64,000 nt of DNA. Source: JAVHYG01 sp040390025. Its GTDB lineage: Bacteria; Pseudomonadota; Gammaproteobacteria; Diplorickettsiales; Diplorickettsiaceae. Below the pieces are notes generated by a model. That model was not told where the DNA came from, ran no database searches, and saw only the letters and a program-made list of their open reading frames with translations. The DNA lies in contig JAZJZD010000012.1 in assembly GCA_040390025.1 (NCBI GenBank), forward strand, positions 1 to 64,000, written 5' to 3'. Below are positions 8,007 through 18,323 of the stretch, piece by piece. The position numbers and the translations under genes were made by a program. Each line of letters opens with the position of its first letter. Position 1 is the stretch's first letter.

Positions 8007-9092
8007 TTATTCAAACGCTTTTATTCCTTTGCGTACAAAAGGAGGTTTAATAATTTTTGCACGATATTCTTTATCGCGAATCATTACTTGGCAATAATCT
8101 CCGCTCGCAAGAGGTAGACGTGCTAATGCGATAGAACAGTCTAAACTGGGTGAAAAGCTAGCACTCGTAATATAACCAGCGTGTCCTTGTTCCGTTATTA
8201 ATATAGAATCTTTGCGCATTATAGCGCGTTCTTCCAAAACTAAACCATAAAGCGCTTGTTTAAGTTGGTTACGTTGTTGGGTTAGCGCTTTACGACCTAT
8301 AAAGTCACGGTCTGAAGGTTCCCAGGCAATGGTCCAGCCTAAATTTGATTCTAAGGGAGTTGTTGTTACATCCATATCTGAACCATGCAGATTAAAACCC
8401 GCTTCTAAGCGCAGTGTGTCACGTGCACCAAGCCCGCAGACTGAAATGTCGCGGGTTAATAAACAATTCCAAAAGGTTTCCGCTTGGTTGTGAGGTAACA
8501 TAACTTCATAGCCATCTTCACCGGTATAACCTGTTCGTGCAATGAACCACCCATCCTTTTCTACACAATGAAAAGGTTTTAGGTCTTTAATGACAGACTG
8601 TTGCGCTTCACTAAAGGTGGCGTGAGATTTCTCGCGCGCATAGGGCCCTTGGATAGCAATAATGGAAAGGTCATCTCGTTCCTTAATAACTAAATCATTG
8701 AACGACTGCCTTTGTTGATGTAACCAGGCCAGATCTTGCTGCCGATTTCCAGCATTAACGACTATCCGGTAGTCGTATTCAGATAATTGATAGACGATCA
8801 AATCATCTAGAATACCGGCGTCATTGTTTAATAAACAGCTATACAATGCCTTGCCGGGAGTTAATCGTTGTGGATTATTTGCTAATAAATTACTTAAATA
8901 GGCTAATGAATGGCTGCCAGAAATGTCTATCGCAAGCATATGGGAAACATCAAAGATACCGCAATTTTGCCTTACGGCATGATGCTCATTTATCTGCGAG
9001 CTATAATAGAGGGGCATTTCCCATCCAGCAAAATCAACTAATTTGGCTTTTGCTTTTTGATGCACACTGTATAAGGCCGTTTTTTTCCCCAT
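8007..9092 (-). CDS. gcvT: Aminomethyltransferase GcvT (glycine cleavage T protein)
   Basis: A 361-residue T-protein that releases ammonia from aminomethyl-GcvH and makes 5,10-methylene-tetrahydrofolate. Signatures: FAGWEMPLYY near residue 20, FDVSHM (catalytic Asp region, about 48), GYTGEDGYE (about 187-195), GLGARDTLRLEAG (about 220) and FIGRKAL. First gene of the operon; the 267-bp gap before it shows no obvious glycine riboswitch (no tandem GGAGAG...ACCGAAGG pattern). A TATAAT lies about 40 bases upstream on the minus strand with a weak -35, so the promoter is uncertain. Confidence 0.97.
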   Translation of the reverse strand: MGKKTALYSVHQKAKAKLVDFAGWEMPLYYSSQINEHHAVRQNCGIFDVSHMLAIDISGSHSLAYLSNLLANNPQRLTPGKALYSCLLNNDAGILDDLIVYQLSEYDYRIVVNAGNRQQDLAWLHQQRQSFNDLVIKERDDLSIIAIQGPYAREKSHATFSEAQQSVIKDLKPFHCVEKDGWFIARTGYTGEDGYEVMLPHNQAETFWNCLLTRDISVCGLGARDTLRLEAGFNLHGSDMDVTTTPLESNLGWTIAWEPSDRDFIGRKALTQQRNQLKQALYGLVLEERAIMRKDSILITEQGHAGYITSASFSPSLDCSIALARLPLASGDYCQVMIRDKEYRAKIIKPPFVRKGIKAFE

Positions 9093-9368
9093 GTTAAATT
9101 CCGTTATCTGAATTTGAAAGCTTTGTTAAATTATAACTTGAAGGGCGGTCTTTATGAAAGTCGTTTGTAGTGAGGCAATGACGATGTTATCTTTAATCCT
9201 TTCATTCAATTCACTAAACTTCTGAAAAAGATAACTCATCGATTAAGTAGATAAGCTATACGTTAGCTTATTAATTTTTAGATAAATAATTGTAAATTTA
9301 TTCTACTAGATGTTAAAATTCTAACATTTAATGTTTGAATAATTTAAAAAAATTATAGAGTGATTGAT

Positions 9369-12300
9369 ATGGATGTTGATGCCCCTATTTTAATTGAAGA
9401 GATTTTGCGAATTATTGAAAGACATGCTGGTCTTTCAGCCTATAGGTTAGATTATTTAAGAAAAATAAGGGAGATTAAAGATGTTTCAATATTACATTCG
9501 CTTAAAAAAATTCTGTGTTTTTTAGATGAAAAAAACTTACTCGACCAGCATTTAGATTTTATTATAGAAAATAAACATTACATTAATCAATTAAGTATTT
9601 TTTTAAATTGGTTGAAAGAAATAAATGCTAGCCCAAGTGAGCTTCTAGATTCCCTTAAGCAGTTTGCTGATGTTAGCGATATTGATAAAGTTATTGCATG
9701 TCTAGGAGAATTAGAAGCAAGATCTATCCTTGATGGTCAAATTGATTTTACTTTTTTTTCCGGGTTGGTTGATTTGATCAATGAAGATATGGCTGAGGAA
9801 AAATATATTGACTTAATTAGAAATGTTGAAAATACACCGACTTTGTTAAAGGCATTGAAAATTTTAAAACGAAATGATTTATTGCAGGATCCTTATTATG
9901 AATTTGTTTTTGATAGAGAGGCTTTTTTTCCAGTTATTAAAGCCGAGCTAATAAGTGGATTAAAAAAAAATAATGCATTGAGCGAACAAAATTTTAATGT
10001 TTGTAGAGAAAATACAGATTTAATTTTGCTTTTGGAAGTAGCAAAAATATTAGAACGTAATGCTATATCATTACAAGATAATTTTCTACCGCTAGCGGCT
10101 AAAAATATTCATGCTTTACTTAGTTTTTTGAACTATTTAGAAAAAAAATCGTTAGTAACAAAAGAACAGATAACGGCAATCAAACGAGCGAGTGACAATA
10201 CTTTAAAATACTTAATTCATATTGTTTCATTAGCTGACGAAGTAGCGTCGCCTACCGAGTTAAGTCTTTTAATAGTAGAAAACAGTGAAAAATTAAGGAA
10301 GCTGTCAAAATCACTCATGCTATTAAAAAATGAAAATTATTTGACATTAGAAAACTATAAACTAGTATCTACAAACCTACATTATCCTGATATCGTTTTC
10401 CAATTTTCCCAAGCATTAGTTGTTTTGAGAAATAATCAACTTGATGATATTCGTTGGAAAAATGAAGCGTATAATTCTGAACATCCTTTACAGCTCGTAT
10501 TTTTATTTAAAGAGCTCAACAAAGCTGGAATTTTATCAGATACTAATTTAGCTTTGCTAAAAAAAATTACTATGCCCAATTGTTTTCTAAGACTACTTAG
10601 GGTATTAAATCGTTTACATAGTTTAACGGAGGAGAATTTTGAAAAGCTAATAAGATTAGACCGAGTATTAGCTTCCTCCTATTTAATCTATGAAAAACTG
10701 AGTCGAATGAAAAGCATTTCACTTGAATTATTATCGGAGGTGTTCTTAATTTCAGCTGAGGATTTAGATAAAACGACTAAGCTAGAGAAGATAGAACAAT
10801 TACTGGAACGCGAAGAAGGAGCTTCGCTCAATAAACCGCGGTTATCTATTAACCGAGAACAAAGTACCCATGTGTCGTCCGTACAATTTAGTATTTCTCA
10901 ATCAGCTAAGCATTTTCTACAAAAATACGGTGAAAAGATTACAGCGAGTAACCTAGATAAAAATTTTTTAGAAATAACGGATGAACTAAAAACCTTGGCT
11001 AGTGATAATAATGTTAAAAATCGTGCAGCACTCAACGCGCTTGAAAAAATTATTTCGCAATCGGATTATATAGAACCGATTTCTAAATTAAATTTAAGAG
11101 AATTATTGGTTCTATTATGGGAGGGGATAAATGATGATTCTCAGCGAATTTCTTCCTTACTTGATGCTAAAGTACAAATAATAGAAGGGTTATACGAAAT
11201 ACAACGTGGGGGGAATATAGATGCTTTTGGTCAAGATAATGGCTTACCGGATGAAGCAATTTGCTGTACGGGCGCTTTTAATAAATTGGTCGAGAAGATG
11301 GTGGGCGTTCATCAATTTGCCGAGGTAATTAATATAACCCCGGAATTAGCAGCGACAAAATTTCCTTTAGTAGTTAAAGCAAAAGCGGTTGATTATTTAA
11401 TAAGCTTGGATCATGAACGACTATTATTAACGTATGATTTGTTAAAAGAAGAAGGCATTCCTTTTATATGGAAACATATAGCTTCTAATGTGCAAGAAGC
11501 TATATTGGCGGAGTTTTCACCGCTTTATCAATTAGAATCGGGGGATGTTACTGAAGATTTTAAACGCTTAATGGCCAGCCACCAAGATTTAGACATTGAT
11601 GAGCAATTACTAGCTAGCGTTAAATCGGCCTATGCATTGAGAAAATTAGAGTTCGCCACTTCAGCTACTACTTTTTCGGATTGCGGAGAAATAAGTGGCG
11701 TGAAGCAACAATTAAAACGGTCAATTAATGATTGTGTTAAGAAAAATGCTGAGAAAGAAAGGCGCTACCGTCCTTTTTCTGCCTTACATCGCGAGTTTGA
11801 ATATGCTTTATCCTTTTTTATGGGTCGAGTGGAGTCGGATTTAGAAAAAATTGTGGTGGAAAAAATTGAAATCTTGCAAAAAATGGCTAAAGATAGATAT
11901 CTATCAATTCGTGCATTTGATGATTTTGCATCGGCTAGTCTTGAAGGGGTTTGCGAAGTTTGGCTTATTGCTGAAAGGTTTCTGAAGGAAGGTAAGGATA
12001 TTACTGAGAGTAATCTCATTGAATTCAGTTTCGGCGAAAAAAAATACTATATTACTATCAAGCCTAGCTTGCACCGTGTGGGTTCATACCGTGTGTATTG
12101 CTCAACCTTTAATAAAGAATTATTTTTAGAGCTTAATTCAGATGTAGATGTAGAAGAGACGATAGAAATCTTTAAAGAAATATTATATCCCGATGTACCT
12201 TTGTATCAAATAAAAACCCGGTATTTAAGCTATTTCCAACCGGAAGGTTATTTATTGATTTCTAGTTTTCAAGAGCTTTTTTTTAGTTCTCTGGAAAAGC

Positions 12301-15300
12301 TCAAGACTGAGCTACATGACTTTGAAGGAGTGCCTAGAAAAGGATTTTATGAATTTTTTCTGATCAATGGTAAGTTGCCTACAGAGGACAATGTAGATTT
12401 TTTATTTAAACATGGCTTAGAATTAGAATTCGCTAAACTTTCTTTTATTTTGGAAAAGACGCCAGAGGTGCTAAGTTACTTTTCTGAGCAAGAGCAAATT
12501 GCTTTAGGAAAATTGTTGTCTAAGTATCCTATTCCTATGAAAGAAACTCAAAGTGTGCTAATGGGGAGTGAGCTTAATAAGTTTCATAAGGATTTACTAT
12601 TATTATTAATAGACTGTTCAAATAAAAATGAGGTTATTAGTGAAAAAAAATTAAATAAATTAGCTCGTGAAATCTGTTTTTCAGTGTTAAGTAAAGCGGA
12701 TTTAGGTTCAGAAGAGGCAAACGGGCTGCTTGAGAGTTTAGTACAGTCGCATACGCAAGTAAAAGTTAAATTAGAAAATTTAGTGGGACCTAGTAGATTA
12801 TCTATACTAGTAGCACCAGCCTTAATAAAGGCGCTGAATGGACATTCAGACAATTTGATTCATTTGGCGGGTATGATGGGTGGAGATCACTTAATAAATG
12901 AGAGCTATCTGAATTTAATTAAGCACGAGGGATTTAGTAGACGTTTTCCTAAGCTATCTACTATATTGCAAAAAGGTCAATATGCATTAGCCTCACCTAT
13001 ATGTAAGCTATTATTGTTAACTAGCTTTTATGAATTAACCAAGCAATTGTTAAACACAGCAAGCAATACTCCTGAATATAAGATGGCACAATCTTTGTTG
13101 GTGGATAATACGATACTTTTTTCAGCTCTGTTTGCAGAAGCGTTTGGTTTGGCCTTAGGACCTGCGGGTATTATTTTAGATTTGGGAATTACTATTCATC
13201 AATTATTAATTGCTTCTGACTACATAAGACAGCATTACCATTTACAGGTTTCACTGTGGGAAGGTATTAAATTTGAACTGGGTTTTAATGGAATAGTTAG
13301 CGAAATATTAGAAAGTCGAGAAATTGTACGTTTAAATCTAATAAGCATCAATAATTTGAGCAAGAGCGCTAAATATTATTTTAGTAACGTGGTTTTAAAG
13401 GGGCCTAAAGTAGTCGAAATTGAAGCGAAGAAAGTAGAAAGAAAAGAATTACCTGACTTTCTTCTCAAAAAAATTTATTTATCACCATTAACTGACATTA
13501 CTAGTTTAAAGTATCTCTATAAGGTAGATACTCGTATGGGTAGGCTACAGTCTTATACTACGGTTAGCTATCTGAAACGACAGATTTTAATTGAATCCAT
13601 TCAAGGAATTTTTATAAATTTTTCCGAAAAAAATATTTCGCTTCCACAAGAAAATAATATTTTTTTTAAATTTGAAAAGCAATGTACGTCTTCCTTCACC
13701 CCACTTTATTTGGGTGATAAATGTTCTATATTTGATTTTTTTGGAAGCTCATATTGTATGGAAAAAAAGTGTATAACGACGAATCGAATATTAACAGAAG
13801 GGTGGGGAGTTGCTTCATCTACGACGATTTCAGATCGGCGTATCGGTCGTATTGAGAACATGCATTCATTAACCATCAGTGGTGATGTAGGTGCTATGTT
13901 AGAGAATACAAATGCTTTTAATCAAGATCAAGTTTGGATAAAGGTTTTAATTTTATTTAATCCTCTTTTCGGAAATATGACGGTAGAAGATGGATCTTTT
14001 TTGAAAAATAAAACACTGGTTGTTTTAATTCAGGATCCTGTTTTAGCAGACATTATTGTAAATGATCGAATGCAATCAATTTCTGACTTTAACTTTACAA
14101 GCTTTGATTATTTAAATCAACTGCATTATTGGGTTGGTTTTAATAGTATTCCTAGCATTATCGAAGATAATTTTGATTGCCTATCTATTTATCTCATGCC
14201 ATTAAGTTTAGATGATCCTGAACAAACTATTACAATGCTATCTAATTCCCAGTTAATAGTAGGGGAAAAAGGTCCTAGATTTGTTGGTCTTGAAAATAAG
14301 CGAGAAATAATTATTTATTTTAAACGAGGCTATCCTTTATATGGTTATTTTGATTTCATTTCTCCAATAATTAAATTGCATACACCTACTGTTAAATCAA
14401 AAGAAATAGCCATATTTGGCTTAGAAGCTTATCAGATCTGTTTACTAGAGAACATACAAGGTGCCTATATTTTTTATTCACGAGATATGATCGAGATCGG
14501 TCATGAAATCATTATTCAGGTCACTCGATTCGAAGTTAATACCAACGTAACTAAGCAATTAAATAATGCATATTTTATAGAATCTGATCAGTTGCTAAAT
14601 TTTTTAATTGTTAATTATTATGCGTTTGCTTGGTTATCTTATAACATCACAGAGTTGAATGTCTCATGGTGTGAAATAGATTGTGCATTAATAAAGGTTA
14701 GAAGTAAGGTTTCTGAGTTTTTAGATTTAACATTTAAAGGGCGATTTCAATTAGCAGATAAAAATTGTACAGCATGGTTTAGTTTCAAGGCAGAAAAGAT
14801 GGGGTGTAATTTTTTTGATCTTAATGGAACTGATTTACTATTAGAAAATTTTGCTAGTTTTAAGGAGTTGTTAGAAAAAGGTTATACTAGCTTTAATTTT
14901 TCAAAACGTGGTTATTTAAACGATAAGTTAGAATATAATAGCCATGAAAAAAAAATAATTTATAAAAAAATACAATATAGATTAGATGAAGACTATCCGT
15001 TTGTTGCCATTATAGGGGATTTAACGAATAGTTCTGTTTATACAGAAAGCTTTGAGAATTTATTACCTAATATTGTTATTGATTTACGCAATGAAGACCA
15101 ACCTGTCCGAGTTGCGAGTAATACGTTACAAATAGGCGATCGTCTGCTTACCGAGGTTGCTACAACGGCGTTATTACTCACCAAGTTAGGTAAACAATAT
15201 ATGGGGTTGTTACCCATTTTTACGCCGAGTGAAGGTCGGGCAGCTAATTTACAAGTAAATACTCAGGAAATAAATGAAAGTGGCTATTTGCCACGCTTAA

Positions 15301-16583
15301 GCAAACGTTCAAAGGACACAAGTGATTCACAATTGACTAACTGGAGTAAAGGTTTCATTGTGCTTGGATCACTATTTACGTTTTTTATTTTAACGAAGAC
15401 TATTATTTTTTGTCGTCGCAGAATGAACACTTCGCCTGGAATAATTGAAATGGGTGTTATTGGTGCTGCTATAGGAGTGCCTTTATTAAGTCCAACCGTT
15501 CAAAGTTTAAATGATAATGGGTATTTACTTCCTGCTTCAAGAGATTATTTTGAGCAGAATTATAAAGATTCAAATCAATATTTTAACCAAGGTTTTAGAG
15601 GAGAAAAAAGTAACTCTTTTAAGGAAGCAATAGTGTTTGGTTTTGAAAAATTACCCAAAAATATTATTTTTTTACAATGGGGTATCGGATTGTATAAAAA
15701 ATTAAACAAACCAAAAAATATTTTTTTAGAAAGTAGTTTTGAGGAATTATTAGTTATATTGGCAAAGGAGCTGACTAAGCTTTCTTACCATCAAGCAATA
15801 ACGACTAACCAGAAAAAAATTTTAAACCATTTGCTAACTTCTATCCATAGGTTAAGTTTTTTAATTAAACCAAATACCTCTTGTGTTTTTATTATAAAAG
15901 AAGCTGATTTTATTGTTTGGAATGATGTTATCCGCGATCTATTCGTTTTTGAAAGAAGCTTTAAGCATTATTTTGAAAAAGGCAGAGTGCGTACAATAAC
16001 CAAGGTGATGGATAGGCTAGACACTATGTCTATTGAGGTTAATCATGGATTTTCAAATTGCCTTGATTATCTGGCTGCCATTGAACGTTTGCTAAAGATG
16101 CTAGCTTCGTCAGCCAATACGCTAAATTTGAGGCATTGTCATGCTTTTGATTTACCGGATTCTCAATGGCTAATAAGGCGTTTGAACGTGTTGCAAGATG
16201 CCTTAGCGGATTTGAAAAGTTCGAGAAAATTAAGTTTTTCTGAGTTTAAATACTATCTCAGTGAGGTTTTACCTGAAGCGAAGCGTTTGGCTAGTTGTTT
16301 AGAAAATAAATATTTTGCTATAGACTTTTCGAGTTATCTTAATTTAGTGGCGGCTATGAAGCGAGATTGCAGTGAGGGTGTTTTGTTCCAAAATTCGAAT
16401 ATTAGCAAAGCTTCTAATACTTCACTAGCAATGCGCAGTCATTTGGCAAAAAAGTCTTTTTTTACCTTAAACAAAAGGGCCGTTAATATAGCTGATGTTG
16501 ATTATGCGGTAAATGATCGTAATAGGGTGGATTTTAGTGCTCGGAATTCAAACTTGAGAAACACTTTCCATAGATTAGGATGA
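9369..16583 (+). CDS. Giant protein (about 2400 residues), N-terminal helical repeats and toxin-like hydrophobic region; function unknown
   Basis: I do not recognise a close relative. The ATG at 9369 is preferred because GAGTG lies 7 bases before it; a GTG at 9360 is possible. Residues about 1-490 are a degenerate helical tandem repeat of roughly 40-45 residues with a recurring pattern L..L..L...N.LT.ENF (for example LTEENFEKL, LTLENYKLV, LVTKEQI). Residues about 620-660 contain a Cys-rich GAFNKLVEKMVG block. About 1250-1285 is a hydrophobic stretch with ALGPAGIILDLGI, like the pore/translocation region of large clostridial-type (TcdA/TcdB) toxins, followed by a long beta-rich part. Another hydrophobic segment lies at about 1998-2017. 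There is no N-terminal signal peptide. Base composition is very AT-rich. Likely a secreted host-directed protein (inference). Confidence 0.6.
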   Translation: MDVDAPILIEEILRIIERHAGLSAYRLDYLRKIREIKDVSILHSLKKILCFLDEKNLLDQHLDFIIENKHYINQLSIFLNWLKEINASPSELLDSLKQFADVSDIDKVIACLGELEARSILDGQIDFTFFSGLVDLINEDMAEEKYIDLIRNVENTPTLLKALKILKRNDLLQDPYYEFVFDREAFFPVIKAELISGLKKNNALSEQNFNVCRENTDLILLLEVAKILERNAISLQDNFLPLAAKNIHALLSFLNYLEKKSLVTKEQITAIKRASDNTLKYLIHIVSLADEVASPTELSLLIVENSEKLRKLSKSLMLLKNENYLTLENYKLVSTNLHYPDIVFQFSQALVVLRNNQLDDIRWKNEAYNSEHPLQLVFLFKELNKAGILSDTNLALLKKITMPNCFLRLLRVLNRLHSLTEENFEKLIRLDRVLASSYLIYEKLSRMKSISLELLSEVFLISAEDLDKTTKLEKIEQLLEREEGASLNKPRLSINREQSTHVSSVQFSISQSAKHFLQKYGEKITASNLDKNFLEITDELKTLASDNNVKNRAALNALEKIISQSDYIEPISKLNLRELLVLLWEGINDDSQRISSLLDAKVQIIEGLYEIQRGGNIDAFGQDNGLPDEAICCTGAFNKLVEKMVGVHQFAEVINITPELAATKFPLVVKAKAVDYLISLDHERLLLTYDLLKEEGIPFIWKHIASNVQEAILAEFSPLYQLESGDVTEDFKRLMASHQDLDIDEQLLASVKSAYALRKLEFATSATTFSDCGEISGVKQQLKRSINDCVKKNAEKERRYRPFSALHREFEYALSFFMGRVESDLEKIVVEKIEILQKMAKDRYLSIRAFDDFASASLEGVCEVWLIAERFLKEGKDITESNLIEFSFGEKKYYITIKPSLHRVGSYRVYCSTFNKELFLELNSDVDVEETIEIFKEILYPDVPLYQIKTRYLSYFQPEGYLLISSFQELFFSSLEKLKTELHDFEGVPRKGFYEFFLINGKLPTEDNVDFLFKHGLELEFAKLSFILEKTPEVLSYFSEQEQIALGKLLSKYPIPMKETQSVLMGSELNKFHKDLLLLLIDCSNKNEVISEKKLNKLAREICFSVLSKADLGSEEANGLLESLVQSHTQVKVKLENLVGPSRLSILVAPALIKALNGHSDNLIHLAGMMGGDHLINESYLNLIKHEGFSRRFPKLSTILQKGQYALASPICKLLLLTSFYELTKQLLNTASNTPEYKMAQSLLVDNTILFSALFAEAFGLALGPAGIILDLGITIHQLLIASDYIRQHYHLQVSLWEGIKFELGFNGIVSEILESREIVRLNLISINNLSKSAKYYFSNVVLKGPKVVEIEAKKVERKELPDFLLKKIYLSPLTDITSLKYLYKVDTRMGRLQSYTTVSYLKRQILIESIQGIFINFSEKNISLPQENNIFFKFEKQCTSSFTPLYLGDKCSIFDFFGSSYCMEKKCITTNRILTEGWGVASSTTISDRRIGRIENMHSLTISGDVGAMLENTNAFNQDQVWIKVLILFNPLFGNMTVEDGSFLKNKTLVVLIQDPVLADIIVNDRMQSISDFNFTSFDYLNQLHYWVGFNSIPSIIEDNFDCLSIYLMPLSLDDPEQTITMLSNSQLIVGEKGPRFVGLENKREIIIYFKRGYPLYGYFDFISPIIKLHTPTVKSKEIAIFGLEAYQICLLENIQGAYIFYSRDMIEIGHEIIIQVTRFEVNTNVTKQLNNAYFIESDQLLNFLIVNYYAFAWLSYNITELNVSWCEIDCALIKVRSKVSEFLDLTFKGRFQLADKNCTAWFSFKAEKMGCNFFDLNGTDLLLENFASFKELLEKGYTSFNFSKRGYLNDKLEYNSHEKKIIYKKIQYRLDEDYPFVAIIGDLTNSSVYTESFENLLPNIVIDLRNEDQPVRVASNTLQIGDRLLTEVATTALLLTKLGKQYMGLLPIFTPSEGRAANLQVNTQEINESGYLPRLSKRSKDTSDSQLTNWSKGFIVLGSLFTFFILTKTIIFCRRRMNTSPGIIEMGVIGAAIGVPLLSPTVQSLNDNGYLLPASRDYFEQNYKDSNQYFNQGFRGEKSNSFKEAIVFGFEKLPKNIIFLQWGIGLYKKLNKPKNIFLESSFEELLVILAKELTKLSYHQAITTNQKKILNHLLTSIHRLSFLIKPNTSCVFIIKEADFIVWNDVIRDLFVFERSFKHYFEKGRVRTITKVMDRLDTMSIEVNHGFSNCLDYLAAIERLLKMLASSANTLNLRHCHAFDLPDSQWLIRRLNVLQDALADLKSSRKLSFSEFKYYLSEVLPEAKRLASCLENKYFAIDFSSYLNLVAAMKRDCSEGVLFQNSNISKASNTSLAMRSHLAKKSFFTLNKRAVNIADVDYAVNDRNRVDFSARNSNLRNTFHRLG

Positions 16584-17419
16584 TACCAGCACTTTTTTAG
16601 AATACTCCGTACTAATCTTCTAGCCAATTGCTTTTTTCCGATTCGATAGTAATCGCCACAAAGTTTAGTATAGTAGTATAACCATAAGCAGAGATGTTGA
16701 TTTATAAATTTATCGTGTGTAAATAAAAAAAGCTGTAAGCTTTCAATTTTAGCAATACTATCGATTGAACGGCTTAAGCTAGGATGTTCATGTATATGGA
16801 TGTTGATTAAGACTTTGGGGATGGATGTATAGTCTAGTCCTGCCGCTAGCATACGTAAAATAAGATCTAAATCCTCTGCAAAATTGAGTTTTGAATTAAA
16901 AAAACCAACACGTTCAAAGCAAAGCCGATGGTAAATAAGTTCTCCATAGACCATCTCGGTTATAAATAATAGATCTTTTTCTTTATCTAGATCCCATATT
17001 TTTGTCTTTATTCTTTTTTTACCCGTAGCTAAATTCCCTAAAGTGAATACGTTTGCTATACCAACTCGAATAAACCCAATAAATGGTTGTTGTTTCTTTT
17101 CTAAAAAATGATGTGTTTCCTTTAAAAAGTTAGGATGATATTCGTCATCATCATCTAGAAAACATATATACTCTCCATGTGCTTGCTCAATGCCAAGATT
17201 TCTTGCGTTAGAAACGCCTTGATTATATGTTTGTTGAATATAAGTTATTCTATTATCTGTAAATTCTGTAATGATTTGTTTAGTGTTATCAATAGAGCAA
17301 TCATCGATGATGATTAACTCGAAGTTAGTAAAGGCTTGTTGTAAAACGCTACGAATAGCGCGCGGCAAAAAATGACTACGATTATAGGTGGTTAAGATGA
17401 TAGAAAATAGCGGGTTCAC
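16502..17419 (-). CDS. Family 2 glycosyltransferase
   Basis: A GT-A fold transferase with SIILTTYNRSHFLPRAI at the start, IIIDDCSIDNT (nucleotide-sugar binding), NQGVSNARNLGI and CFLDDDDEY (DXD metal site, about residue 95). About 305 residues. The frame is open further upstream into parB, but the GT2 domain starts at NPLFSII, so the GTG at 17417-17419, 34 bp after the parB stop, is chosen; no clear ribosome binding site is seen, perhaps because translation is coupled. The 3' end overlaps the giant gene tail-to-tail by 82 bp. The acceptor (LPS or another surface glycan) cannot be told from sequence. Confidence 0.85.
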   Translation of the reverse strand: MNPLFSIILTTYNRSHFLPRAIRSVLQQAFTNFELIIIDDCSIDNTKQIITEFTDNRITYIQQTYNQGVSNARNLGIEQAHGEYICFLDDDDEYHPNFLKETHHFLEKKQQPFIGFIRVGIANVFTLGNLATGKKRIKTKIWDLDKEKDLLFITEMVYGELIYHRLCFERVGFFNSKLNFAEDLDLILRMLAAGLDYTSIPKVLINIHIHEHPSLSRSIDSIAKIESLQLFLFTHDKFINQHLCLWLYYYTKLCGDYYRIGKKQLARRLVRSILKKCWYHPNLWKVFLKFEFRALKSTLLRSFTA

Positions 17420-17453
17420 TTTTTTTATATATATTTTAAAATAGGCAGATTCA

Positions 17454-18323
17454 CTAACTAATGTGTGCAAGAATGCCGTCGAGTTCTTCAAGGTTGTTAT
17501 ATTGAATAATAAGTTGTCCTTTGCCTTTTGCACCTTGTTTAAAAAATACTTTTGTCCCTAACTTGTCAGATAGGTTTCGTTCCAACGTTTGGACATCCGT
17601 ATCTATTTTTAACGAAGCCGCATTAGTTGGGCTGATAAGTAATCCGTTTTGTACTAGGCGTTCTGTTTCGCGAACAGAAAGTTTATTTCTTACTACTTTT
17701 TCGGCAGCTTGAATCTGTAATTCTATTTCTAAACTAAGTAACGCCCTGGCATGACCCATTTCAAGTTGACCTTGTTGAAGTAAAAGTTTTACGGCTGGGG
17801 CTAAGCTTAACAAGCGTAGTAAATTAGTAACCGCTGTGCGGGAACGGCCTAATGTTTTACCAATTTGTTCGTGCGTCATCTCAAATTCATTGATAAGTCG
17901 CTGTACCCCTTCAGCTTCTTCAAGGGGATTCAAATCTTCACGTTGAATATTTTCAATTAAGGAAATAGCGAGTGCTGTTTCATCCGAGATAGTTTTGATT
18001 AAAACAGGAACTTCGGCTAACTGTGCAATTTGTGCCGCGCGCCAGCGACGTTCTCCGGCAATAATTTCATAAGGATTTTTCTTATCCTTTATAGGGCGAA
18101 TGACAATGGGATTAATAATGCCTTGCGTACGAATTGAATTGGCTAATTCATCTAATGCGCTTTTGTCAAACTCTCGTCGAGGTTGGTAGCGACCTGCTTG
18201 CAAGTGCTCAATAGGTAAATAACGTAACTCTTCTTTAGAAGAGGCTGTTTGTACTAAGTCTTCAAAGGGTTGACCGCTTAATAGCATGTCGAGATTTCGG
18301 CCTAAGCGTGATTTTTTCATCAT
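17454..18323 (-). CDS. parB: Chromosome partitioning protein ParB (Spo0J)
   Basis: A 289-residue ParB that binds parS sites and spreads on DNA near the origin. Domains: N-terminal LGRNLDMLLSG (ParA interaction), the ParB/sulfiredoxin-like nuclease domain with GIINPIVIRP and AGERRWRAAQ (CTP-binding box, about 90-98), ENIQREDLNPLEEA (about 120), and the helix-turn-helix GKTLGRSRTAVTNLLRLL. The C-terminal dimer domain ends with LIIQYNNLEELDGIL. The start overlaps the parA stop by 4 bp (ATGA), indicating coupled translation. No full parS palindrome was found in the window. Confidence 0.97.
   Translation of the reverse strand: MMKKSRLGRNLDMLLSGQPFEDLVQTASSKEELRYLPIEHLQAGRYQPRREFDKSALDELANSIRTQGIINPIVIRPIKDKKNPYEIIAGERRWRAAQIAQLAEVPVLIKTISDETALAISLIENIQREDLNPLEEAEGVQRLINEFEMTHEQIGKTLGRSRTAVTNLLRLLSLAPAVKLLLQQGQLEMGHARALLSLEIELQIQAAEKVVRNKLSVRETERLVQNGLLISPTNAASLKIDTDVQTLERNLSDKLGTKVFFKQGAKGKGQLIIQYNNLEELDGILAHIS

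Noticed and set aside
9093..9359. Glycine riboswitch upstream of gcvT
   Set aside because: No tandem aptamer core (GGAGAG with ACCGAAGG-type blocks) could be read on the minus strand; only AT-rich leader sequence and a TATAAT.
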